DNA of 45,790 nt from Bacteroidota bacterium. GTDB lineage: Bacteria; Bacteroidota; Bacteroidia; AKYH767-A; OLB10. The DNA lies in NCBI GenBank assembly GCA_018268195.1, contig JAFDWZ010000025.1, forward strand, positions 14,305 through 60,094. Reading direction: 5' to 3'. The notes beneath the pieces were generated by a model, which saw only the letters and a program-made list of their open reading frames with translations, did no database searches and was not told where the DNA came from. This document shows positions 33,871 to 41,687 of the stretch, in pieces. Within the stretch, counting starts at the first letter, position 1. Each line of letters begins with the position of its first letter. The position numbers were made by a program, and so were the translations under genes.

Positions 33871-35106
33871 TTATTTTTTTACAAGTTTAAGCCGTGTTTG
33901 CTCGTCAGCAGTGCGAACGCTTACTACGTAAATGCCGGCAGCGAAGTTTGAGGTAGGAATGTCAACACGTTGCAATCCTGACACCTGATAGGTTTGTGTG
34001 TAAACTGTTTTACCGGTAATGTCGCTCACTATAATATCAGCCTGCTGCTTTTTGGTAGTTGAAATTACAAGTGATGTATTCTCAACGGTAGGATTAGGAT
34101 AAAGTGAAACCACATCAATGGTTTTTACATCATTCACACTTAACGGACCTAAATCATATTGATCGAAATAAAAATTTCCGTCAGCAGAACCGCCAAATCC
34201 GGTGAATACAATTTTCCATTTATGCAGTTGACGGTCAACAACAAAATATACCGTAGAATCAGCCATAACATAAGAAGCTCCGTTAAAAGATTTCCAGTCG
34301 TAGCCAATGATGTTATTATCGAAAGAGTAGGTGAGTCCGCCATCTGTTGCAGAGGTAACATCAACAGGATAAGCTTTTACTGTCTGCACACTGTCATTTG
34401 TAAGTACTCCTGTAACTTTGTAAGTAATGAAATGGTCAACATATTGAGCAAAACTCAAATCCCAGGTTTGTTTCAATGGTTCACGGTCTAAGAACTGATC
34501 ATTCTGAATAGAGTAATATCCAAAATTTTTACCTGTATAATTCAACTTCATCAACTGTCGTTGCACTTCATTGCTTCCATCAAGGTCGGCAAAACGGAAA
34601 TTATAAATTGAGTTGGACAATGACTCAATCCAAAGTTTCTTATACGTGTTGTTGCTGAGTTTTATAAAATACACTGAATCGCCCATGATGATGTGTGTTC
34701 CCAGATCGTACACACCCCAGCCAAGGTCAAACTGATTGCTTGTGTCGGCAGTAGTATTGAAAGCCCCATTGAACATGTGTGCCTCATTGTTGAGTAATTC
34801 ATTTGCTGTCATTCCGGTAGTATCAGCAGGAGTCATGGTACTCCACTCCGAAGGGTCTTTACCTGCACTGTAAAGTTTTACATTGTTTTTTGAGTTAATA
34901 AGAATGCCTGCTTCAAATCCTGAAATCTGAAATGCCAGATCCCAATTGGTATTACTTACGGTTGAAACGCTGCCATTGCTCATGCTGTAAAATGTCTGAT
35001 CGGTATAACCGGGATTTACAGTAACTATTTGCTGCATTTGTGCTGTTGCAGCAACTGGAATGAAAAGAGCTAATAAGGTTTTTTTGAATGTGGAAATATG
35101 TATCAT
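33871..35106 (-). CDS. HmuY-like protein with T9SS type A sorting domain
   Basis: 411 residues. A signal peptide (KKTLLALFIPVAATAQ) leads into a HmuY-like region: NTNWDLAF, then ILINSKNN, TWDLSFAQYVDHF and YDWKSFNG. These align in order with YDLAF, IYLNTGKY, QWDIVFTRYIHTY and FDWKDFDF of the next gene, so the two are paralogues. The last 80 residues are a type A sorting domain (SLYPNPTVENTSLVIS, DITGK, GIYVVSV, KLVKK), so this copy should be exported by T9SS and attached outside or released. It is the third gene of the TonB receptor unit (spacing 18 bases). Haem binding is inferred, not shown. Confidence 0.8.
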   Translation of the reverse strand: MIHISTFKKTLLALFIPVAATAQMQQIVTVNPGYTDQTFYSMSNGSVSTVSNTNWDLAFQISGFEAGILINSKNNVKLYSAGKDPSEWSTMTPADTTGMTANELLNNEAHMFNGAFNTTADTSNQFDLGWGVYDLGTHIIMGDSVYFIKLSNNTYKKLWIESLSNSIYNFRFADLDGSNEVQRQLMKLNYTGKNFGYYSIQNDQFLDREPLKQTWDLSFAQYVDHFITYKVTGVLTNDSVQTVKAYPVDVTSATDGGLTYSFDNNIIGYDWKSFNGASYVMADSTVYFVVDRQLHKWKIVFTGFGGSADGNFYFDQYDLGPLSVNDVKTIDVVSLYPNPTVENTSLVISTTKKQQADIIVSDITGKTVYTQTYQVSGLQRVDIPTSNFAAGIYVVSVRTADEQTRLKLVKK

Positions 35107-35124
35107 CTGTAAAATTTATAATTG

Positions 35125-36156
35125 TTATAAAATTCGTTGGTATTGAAATGCAGGACATCCTCGTACACCCTGTGCATTATAGAAGTCGTAATACTTTAGT
35201 TTATAATATTCACCATAAGGATTTTTAATGATATAGAATAAGTTAGGTACGATGTAATACAAATTGGTATTAAAATCAAAATCTTTCCAATCGAAACCCA
35301 TAATATCAGCCTGAGTATAAAAAGGAAAGTTAGAAATATCGTTATGATTAAATATTTCAAAAGGTTTGTATCCGGGAACAGAATCTTTTTTAAGGATGGC
35401 ACATGTTTCATTGTTCCAGATGTTGGTCATTGTTCCATTCACTAAATAAAATCGGAACTGCAAAGTCTCTTCCCAATAAGTATGTATATATCTTGTAAAC
35501 ACAATGTCCCACTGATTTTTTGGTGGTGCCAGTGAAACCATTTTACCTCCATTGTCGAAAGAAAAATACATCAGGGAATAGGTGTCATCTTTTGGAATCG
35601 TGAATTCGTGATAATCCGTATTGTTAAGTTTGGAGTAACGAATTAAATATTCAGTATTGCTGACAGATACGAGCTGTAATTTTCTGTAGCGGTCGCTACC
35701 GAAATAATTGTATTTACCTCTGTCAATTACCATAATGGTATTGTTGAAGTTGCCTGTAACATCCATGTTTTTTCCAAATGCTGTGCTGTCGCCCAGCCAG
35801 GTGTCGGCATCGGTAGCCCACACCAGCCCTGTGGTGTCGGTGTTGGCAATGTCTGTGGATGCGGAGCGCCATGCAAACATGTATTTGCCCGTGTTCAGAT
35901 AGATGTATTGCCCCTGTGGTGAAGCTTCAAAAGCAAGATCATAATCTTTAATAGCACTGTATTTGGTAGTGCCGGTTGCAAGGTTTACAAAAATCATGGT
36001 GTCATAATTTACACCCATGCTTACCTGCAGCGAGTTCATGGTTGTGTCTATAGGTGGAAGAGAAATGGCTTTATCATTGTCTTTTTCGCAAGACGCAAAC
36101 ATGAAAGCCATGATAACTGCAGAAAAGAAAAAGTAAAGTGATTTTATATTTTTCAT
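35125..36156 (-). CDS. HmuY-like surface lipoprotein
   Basis: 343 residues. The signal ends in a lipobox (AFMFASC, Cys at about residue 23). The body carries the HmuY-like blocks VNLATG, DYDLAF, IYLNTGKYMFAW, NQWDIVFTRYIHTYW and GFDWKDFD. Known: Porphyromonas HmuY is a haem-binding lipoprotein that feeds a TonB receptor, HmuR. This protein is about 1.5 times longer than HmuY and the match is at pattern level. It starts three bases after the stop of the receptor gene. Its paralogue downstream carries a T9SS domain instead of a lipid. Confidence 0.72.
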   Translation of the reverse strand: MKNIKSLYFFFSAVIMAFMFASCEKDNDKAISLPPIDTTMNSLQVSMGVNYDTMIFVNLATGTTKYSAIKDYDLAFEASPQGQYIYLNTGKYMFAWRSASTDIANTDTTGLVWATDADTWLGDSTAFGKNMDVTGNFNNTIMVIDRGKYNYFGSDRYRKLQLVSVSNTEYLIRYSKLNNTDYHEFTIPKDDTYSLMYFSFDNGGKMVSLAPPKNQWDIVFTRYIHTYWEETLQFRFYLVNGTMTNIWNNETCAILKKDSVPGYKPFEIFNHNDISNFPFYTQADIMGFDWKDFDFNTNLYYIVPNLFYIIKNPYGEYYKLKYYDFYNAQGVRGCPAFQYQRIL

Positions 36157-36159
36157 TGG

Positions 36160-38361
36160 TTATAGGCTCAGTTGAAGTTTAACACATAATAATCTTCCCG
36201 GCAATACGGATGATTCAGTGCTGCTGCTGCCATGCACCTGTCCTGATGACATCTGGCGGATGGAAGTAACATTAAAAATATTTTTAACTCCGGCACTTAA
36301 TGTAATATGCTCATTCCATAGTTTTTTTCCGGCAATCACATCCAGCACCTGATAAGCTTCGCTGCGCAGAATGCTTTTTTCTTCCGTATTATCCACCACA
36401 AAAACAGGCATTGCTCCATTATATTTATAATAAGCGTTAACATCAATTCCATATCGGGGCCATTGCCATCCGAGTGAGCCATTCAATTGTGTAAACCATT
36501 CCAGAGAGCTGTTTACACCTAAGCTTTGTGAGGAATTTCCGGTGTATGCCAGTCCGGCACTCACTGTCCAGTTGCCATAGGCTACAGTTTCTGTCAACTC
36601 AGTTCCGGTAGCAGTGTAATGCCCAACGTTGATGTAAGTATAAAGATTGGAAGTATCACTATACTGAGCCAAGGTGATGAGGTTAGATACTTTGTTGTAA
36701 AACCCTTTGATTTCCGACTGTAAAGTTAATTTTCCGGTTTTGTAATGATGTGTTAATGAAAGTTGATAGTTATCTGACGATTCAGGTTTGATGTTTGGAT
36801 TGCCCTGAATGTTATGATTGATATCCACAAAATCGAGATACAACTCTTTAAGCCCTGGCGCACGGAAACCTTTGCTGTAAGAGGCACGTACTGCAAGTGA
36901 AGAGGTCAAATCATATTTTACATTGACCGAAGGAATCAGTGGTGCGTCATACATGGTGTTGTATGAATAACGTATTCCCGGTCTGATAAGAAGATTTTTA
37001 ACTCCGGTGTATTCTGCACTTGCAAATAGAGCATAATCATCAATATGGCGGTTAACATCCAGACGTTTGCCGCTGCCACTTTCCAGATTAAAGTCTATAC
37101 CTGCCTGGAAATTTATTTTTTTTGAATCGTTGATGTGGTTCCATACACTGCGGATATTCCATGCGTCAAATGAGGTAGTATCACGAAATTCAGGTGTAGT
37201 TAATTCTGTTTGCTGGAGTGCAACCATGTCTTTGTAAAACACTTCTTTTCTACGGTTATAAGAAGAGTAAGAAATATGACCGTTGATTTTGTTTTTATCG
37301 TTGAGATAATAGTCATAGCTCATCACCTGATTGTGGCGAAGAGTTTTGTAATAGGAATCGTAAGCATAAGCCGAAAAAGGAGTAATGGTAACAGGGCCTT
37401 TGTCAGTAATTTTTTCATCAAAAAGACTTATCTGATAGTTCAGTTTCAGCTTGCCAAGCACAGCACTTGCCAGTGCCGACCCATAATACTGTGTTTTAGG
37501 TTTCCATTGATACACTCTTCTGTCATCAGTAAGATTCCATCCTTCAAAAAAATTGCGACCTGCTGAAAGTTTCAGGCTGATTTTGTTCAGCGCAGCCTGT
37601 GCACTGATATCAGTATTATAGGTGCCAATGTTTTCGTAATAAGCAGTGGCTGTTGCTGAATTTTTTCGGATGTTCTGAGGTTTGGTAATGATGTTTATTA
37701 CACCTGCAATAGCATCGGTGCCATAGGAAGAACTCATTGGCCCTTCAACCACTTCTATTCGTTCAACGTTGGAGGTGTTGAGTTGGCTGAGGTCAATATT
37801 TCCATTCATTCTTCCGATTACGGGAACACCATCCATCAGCACTTTAATGTTATTCATATCCATTCCCTGCATGGTGAGCGTACTTCCAAAAGCCTGATCG
37901 TAGCCGGTACGCATATTCAGTTGTTTGCCTAGTACATCAGCAGCATTTACTGCTGCCATAGCAGTAATCTGAGTTTTGTCAATCACCTTTACCGAATAAG
38001 CCGACTGCATTACCGGAACAGGTGTGTAGGTGGAAGTAATAGCAACCTGACTGAGTGAAATTTCACTGCGCTGAAGTTGAATGGTCTGCTCCTTTTCGGT
38101 CAATATGTTCAGTTGTTGTGAAATATAGCCTATGCATTTTATTTGGATTGCCGGTTTATCACTTTCAGAAATGGTAAGTGCTACGCGACCTTTATAATCC
38201 GGAAGATGGATGGTGGTTTTTCCCGATGGGTGGCTTAATAAAACAACAGCCCCTGTTACAGCTTTACCGTCTTTGGCATCTTTAATAATCAATATATGCT
38301 CTGAAGCATGGAGTAATGCCGACTGCAGCAAACAAAACAAGAGTAACCAACTTTTTTTCAC
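36160..38361 (-). CDS. TonB-dependent outer-membrane receptor (HmuR/haem-type candidate)
   Basis: 733 residues from a GTG at 38361, chosen because it opens a signal peptide (KKSWLLLFCLLQSALLHAS). A longer frame to 38451 lacks a start that makes sense. A CarboxypepD-like N-terminal domain (ILIIKDAKDGKAVTGAVVLL) is followed by the plug (VPVMQSAYSVKVIDKT, QGMDMNNIKVLMDGVP, SNVERIEVVEGPMSSSYG, INIITK) and the barrel. FRAPGLKELY and GNPNIKPE correspond to the FRAP and NPNL boxes of haem receptors, with a His between them (DINHNI). Such boxes also occur in other receptors, so haem is the best rather than the only reading. Confidence 0.85.
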   Translation of the reverse strand: MKKSWLLLFCLLQSALLHASEHILIIKDAKDGKAVTGAVVLLSHPSGKTTIHLPDYKGRVALTISESDKPAIQIKCIGYISQQLNILTEKEQTIQLQRSEISLSQVAITSTYTPVPVMQSAYSVKVIDKTQITAMAAVNAADVLGKQLNMRTGYDQAFGSTLTMQGMDMNNIKVLMDGVPVIGRMNGNIDLSQLNTSNVERIEVVEGPMSSSYGTDAIAGVINIITKPQNIRKNSATATAYYENIGTYNTDISAQAALNKISLKLSAGRNFFEGWNLTDDRRVYQWKPKTQYYGSALASAVLGKLKLNYQISLFDEKITDKGPVTITPFSAYAYDSYYKTLRHNQVMSYDYYLNDKNKINGHISYSSYNRRKEVFYKDMVALQQTELTTPEFRDTTSFDAWNIRSVWNHINDSKKINFQAGIDFNLESGSGKRLDVNRHIDDYALFASAEYTGVKNLLIRPGIRYSYNTMYDAPLIPSVNVKYDLTSSLAVRASYSKGFRAPGLKELYLDFVDINHNIQGNPNIKPESSDNYQLSLTHHYKTGKLTLQSEIKGFYNKVSNLITLAQYSDTSNLYTYINVGHYTATGTELTETVAYGNWTVSAGLAYTGNSSQSLGVNSSLEWFTQLNGSLGWQWPRYGIDVNAYYKYNGAMPVFVVDNTEEKSILRSEAYQVLDVIAGKKLWNEHITLSAGVKNIFNVTSIRQMSSGQVHGSSSTESSVLPGRLLCVKLQLSL

Positions 38362-38366
38362 GGGTG

Positions 38367-38374
38367 CAAAATTA
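38367..38374 (-). promoter_or_regulatory. -7 box (TAATTTTG) just before the receptor start
   Basis: TAnnTTTG on the minus strand ends five bases before the receptor GTG, so a transcript from it would begin in or at the start codon. This is either a leaderless start or a chance match. Confidence 0.3.
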
Positions 38375-38549
38375 TTTTGGCAACTGAAATGATTCAGCCT
38401 GCCTTGTTGATAAAAATCAATTAGAAAGCAATATTGACAGATATGTGACAATTAATTTAGCCGGTGAAAAATAGCTGAGTAAAACATTTATATTTTCCAA
38501 AAGAAAAATGTTTATCACAATATTGCGTTAGAGTAAAAATCACAATTTC

Positions 38550-39455
38550 ATGACAAAACAGTCAGTAATAGAAGAAGTGCGTATAGCACTTGATCAGATT
38601 AGCCGCCAGTATGATGTTTTTACTGCCGGTAACCGCATACCTGAAGATGATGAATTGGATATGCTTAAAGGAAAAATTATCCGACTGTATGACAAAATAA
38701 ATATGCTGCAGTTGGTTGAAGGAAGCCCTGTTCAGCCGCCTGTTCAGCAATTACCTTCATCGGGAATAGAGTTGAAAAATATGGTTGAAACACCTGAAGC
38801 ACCAAAAACTATTGCAACTTTAGTTCCTCAGATTGAAGAGGAAACAACTGTACAACGTGTTGCAGAACCTGTAACTCCGGTAAAACAAATACTTTCAACG
38901 GATGTGGAGTTGAAACCAACTGTTGAACCACCAGCTGCACCGGAAATAATAGCAACAGTGCCAACTCAGCTTGAAAAAGAACATACAGTTCAGCATGTTG
39001 CTGAACCGGTAATTCCCGTACAGCAAATTCAGGAACCCGTTATGGTTGCGCAAGAAGCGGTGAAACCTGCAGTAGCAGAAGTGCAGGCTACACGTTCGGG
39101 AATTTTTAAAGACAGCGAACCTACCATAGCACAACAGTTTCATGAGTCGGAAACTATTCACGACAAGATTGGTGCTGCACAACATGCTTTTGCTGTTGCC
39201 GATAAACTTAAACTTACTCCGGTAGCAGATTTGGTTAAAGCAATCGGTGTCAACGAAAGATTTTTATTTATCAGTCATTTGTTCAATAATAACCAGCAGG
39301 TTTATCAGCAAACAATTGCAAAACTCAACAGTGCGCAGAATTTTGCTGAAGCATATATGTATTTCGATACGGAAGTTTCCACACAGTTTAAAGCTGATAA
39401 AACTTCGGATGTTTACCGACAATTTATAGACTTACTGCAGAGACGTTTTATCTGA
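38550..39455 (+). CDS. Low-complexity protein with duplicated linker, Bacteroidota type
   Basis: 301 residues. The N-terminal 55 residues are helical. Residues about 65-185 are a Pro/Val/Glu-rich linker that contains two similar units of about 46 residues (P-V-x-Q ... ELK ... APxxIAT ... TVQxVAEPV) and a partial third. The C-terminal part (about 195-301) is a compact helical domain with DLVKAIGVNERFLFISHLFN and AQNFAEAYMYF, a motif seen in uncharacterised Bacteroidota proteins. No signal peptide is seen. The TGA stop shares one base with the ATG of the M28 peptidase gene (TGATG), so the two are coupled. Function unknown. Confidence 0.8.
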   Translation: MTKQSVIEEVRIALDQISRQYDVFTAGNRIPEDDELDMLKGKIIRLYDKINMLQLVEGSPVQPPVQQLPSSGIELKNMVETPEAPKTIATLVPQIEEETTVQRVAEPVTPVKQILSTDVELKPTVEPPAAPEIIATVPTQLEKEHTVQHVAEPVIPVQQIQEPVMVAQEAVKPAVAEVQATRSGIFKDSEPTIAQQFHESETIHDKIGAAQHAFAVADKLKLTPVADLVKAIGVNERFLFISHLFNNNQQVYQQTIAKLNSAQNFAEAYMYFDTEVSTQFKADKTSDVYRQFIDLLQRRFI

Positions 39456-40708
39456 TGTCGTTGGTGCAGCGAAGGATAGCTAAAGCAATGGTGGCATGGC
39501 TGCTGTTGTTATGGCAACCGCTGGCAGCGCAACATGAGCAGGCTTTAAAAGATATCTGCTATCTTACATCTAATAAAATGGCAGGGCGTGGCTATGTGAA
39601 ACAAGGCCATCTTAAAGCAGCAAAGTTTATTCGTGAAGAATTTAAAAGTTGTGGATTAATTCCGCTTACTGAAAATTGGTTTCAGAATTTTTCTTTTCCT
39701 GTGACCACCTTTCCGGGCAAAATGAAAGTTGCTCTGGATGACCGTACACTTATTCCGGGGGCAGATTTTCTCATACATCCTTCTTCTGCCGGAGGAAGGA
39801 AAACCTTGCCTTTGGCGCAAGCCGATTCGGCCGACATCTTAATGCGACTGGAACAGAACAGCGATACCTGCTATGTAGTTACCCGTAAAGTTTATGATTC
39901 ACTGCGGCAATACGTAAACCGTTGTTTGCGTCAGAATCAAAAAGGAGCGCTCGTTATTCTGGAGGCAGGAAAACTTACCTGGAGTGTAGGCGCAGAACCT
40001 TTTACCATACCTGTTTTCGAAGTGCTTGAGAGCGCTTATAAAACTTCAGCTAAAAACATTTCTTTTCATGTGGAACAGAAGTATTATCCTGAATTCAGAA
40101 CACAGAACATCATAGGAATGATTCGTGGTAGTGCGCAACCTGATTCTTTTATTGTATTCACTGCCCATTATGATCATCTCGGTATGATGGGCAACAAAAC
40201 CATTTTTCCGGGAGCCAACGACAATGCCAGTGGTACGGCTATGCTGCTTGCGCTTGCTCGACATTATACTTCAACAGCCAACAAGCCGCGTTACAGTATG
40301 TTGTTTATTGCATTCAGTGCTGAAGAAGCCGGTTTACTCGGCTCTGAATATTACACGGAGCATCCATTGTTGCCTCTTTCGTCTATTCACTTTCTTATCA
40401 ATCTTGATCTTGCAGGTAATGGCTCCGAAGGAATTACTGTTGTCAACGCTACTGAATTTAAAAGTCAATACAATTTACTCGACAGCATTAACACTGCAAT
40501 GCATGCATTGACTTCCGTTCATCAGCGCGGCAAAGCACGCAACTCCGATCATTATTATTTTTCAGAAAAAGGAGTGCCTTCGTTTTTTATTTACACTATG
40601 GGAGGAGCACCATGGTATCATGATGTTAACGATAAATGCGCAACATTAACCTTGTCATATTTCGACAAATTTTTTAGTTTGCTTACTGCATTCGCTAATG
40701 AGTTGTAA
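39455..40708 (+). CDS. Secreted M28-family metallopeptidase
   Basis: 417 residues with a signal peptide (AMVAWLLLLWQPLAAQ). The co-catalytic zinc site is complete: His238 in TAHYDHLG, Asp256 in GANDNASG, Glu290-Glu291 in SAEEAGLLGS, Asp318 in INLDLAGNG and a late His in WYHDVND. M28 enzymes are aminopeptidases of the leucyl or aminopeptidase Y/S type. The region between the signal and the catalytic core includes a PA-like insert (about 90-200). It overlaps the preceding low-complexity gene by one base. Confidence 0.93.
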   Translation: MSLVQRRIAKAMVAWLLLLWQPLAAQHEQALKDICYLTSNKMAGRGYVKQGHLKAAKFIREEFKSCGLIPLTENWFQNFSFPVTTFPGKMKVALDDRTLIPGADFLIHPSSAGGRKTLPLAQADSADILMRLEQNSDTCYVVTRKVYDSLRQYVNRCLRQNQKGALVILEAGKLTWSVGAEPFTIPVFEVLESAYKTSAKNISFHVEQKYYPEFRTQNIIGMIRGSAQPDSFIVFTAHYDHLGMMGNKTIFPGANDNASGTAMLLALARHYTSTANKPRYSMLFIAFSAEEAGLLGSEYYTEHPLLPLSSIHFLINLDLAGNGSEGITVVNATEFKSQYNLLDSINTAMHALTSVHQRGKARNSDHYYFSEKGVPSFFIYTMGGAPWYHDVNDKCATLTLSYFDKFFSLLTAFANEL

Positions 40709-40773
40709 AGCATAAACAGTAGAGAAATTTCCAATGTCGTTACTGGCTTTGTTGACACGTGCACTTAGTGTTT

Positions 40774-40928
40774 CAAAACTCCTGCCGGGTGAATTACCAA
40801 ACTCCGTAGGAGTGATACATTACTAAAAAAAACAATCCTCAATCAATCAAAACCCCGGAGGGGTGACACCTATCGTAGATATTATTATAGGAAAAACAAC
40901 ACTAATCAAAACTCCGTAGGAGTGACTA
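40774..40928. repeat. Interspersed palindromic repeats (REP-like), three full copies and one partial
   Basis: The core is AAACTCCGTAGGAGTGA: copies with CTCCGTAGGAG near 40802 and 40912 and CCCCGGAGGGG near 40853, plus a degenerate copy near 40779. Start-to-start distances are 23, 51 and 59. Each core is a palindrome followed by GTGA and an AT-rich tail (ATTATTATAG in one). They occupy the roughly 300-base gap between the M28 gene and the minus-strand coiled-coil gene. No coding frame across them is convincing. Similar palindromic elements are common in Bacteroidota intergenic DNA. Confidence 0.65.
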
Positions 40929-41006
40929 TTGGTCGAAATCGAAAGCCCAATACCACACCACACACAGCCTACTACAAACTGCTCACTGCCACATGCCTTC
41001 TCACAA

Positions 41007-41531
41007 TTAATCCATTCTGTTTTCAATTTCCTGGTCAATGTAATCTTCAATCTCTTCGCGCGACATGGTGTTTTCTTTCTGCTTTTTCAATTCTTTTTTT
41101 AACTCTTCAATTTGTTTCTGTTGATTGCGCCACTTGCGTAATGAGTCAGGGTTGACGACAGAATCATTGTCTGATGTAGTATTAAGCAACAGTTTTTCAT
41201 CTGCATTTGAAGAATTATTGTTGCTATTAGACCTGAAAGTGGGAATACCGGGGGATGAATTATTCTTTTCATGCTGACGGCTTTCATTGTCATAACTGTT
41301 ATCGGGTTCGTAATATTTTTCTTGTTCGGCTTGAGAAAGTCGGTCTTTTATGAATGCACCAATAATTCCTATTGCCATAATAATAAAAAACCATTTAATC
41401 CCCTTTCCTATACAGCCCATGCATGATTTTAAATCATCTGAACTGTCATTAGGATTTTTCATCTCCTTTTGCAATTTTTCAAGTGCTTGCTTTCGTAATT
41501 CAAACTCTGACAGTTGTTTCTTCTTACTCAT
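41007..41531 (-). CDS. Membrane protein with coiled-coil tail, unknown function
   Basis: 174 residues. A charged N-terminus (MSKKKQLSEFELRKQALEKL) precedes one hydrophobic helix (about 45-64, GIKWFFIIMAIGIIGAFIKD) preceded by two cysteines (SCMGCIG). An Asn/Ser-rich linker follows, and then a C-terminal coiled coil (about 130-170, QIEELKKELKKQKEN). The charge pattern suggests a single-pass inner-membrane protein. No family recognised. Divergent from the DUF885 gene, separated by about 155 bases. Confidence 0.7.
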   Translation of the reverse strand: MSKKKQLSEFELRKQALEKLQKEMKNPNDSSDDLKSCMGCIGKGIKWFFIIMAIGIIGAFIKDRLSQAEQEKYYEPDNSYDNESRQHEKNNSSPGIPTFRSNSNNNSSNADEKLLLNTTSDNDSVVNPDSLRKWRNQQKQIEELKKELKKQKENTMSREEIEDYIDQEIENRMD

Positions 41532-41637
41532 TTCTGATAGAGATGATTCAATTTATTCCAGCACGAAGATAATTATATCCTGAAACCGGAATAAGAAAGC
41601 AAATCAGATGTTAACAAATCTTAAATTCATCATTCAG

Positions 41638-41668
41638 TTTGTAAAACTTAATTTCTCCTTTACCTTTG
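41638..41668 (+). promoter_or_regulatory. Promoter of the DUF885 gene: TTTG-N19-TACCTTTG
   Basis: TTTG at 41638-41641 and TACCTTTG at 41661-41668 are separated by 19 bases, the consensus form of the Bacteroidota primary promoter. The ATG lies 20 bases downstream of the -7 box. This is the best promoter match in the window. Confidence 0.65.
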
Positions 41669-41687
41669 AGCCTCAAATTTTCAGAAA

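Noticed and set aside
40847..41050. 67-codon minus-strand frame across the palindromic repeats
   Set aside because: It is produced by the repeats themselves and overlaps the start of a better-supported gene.
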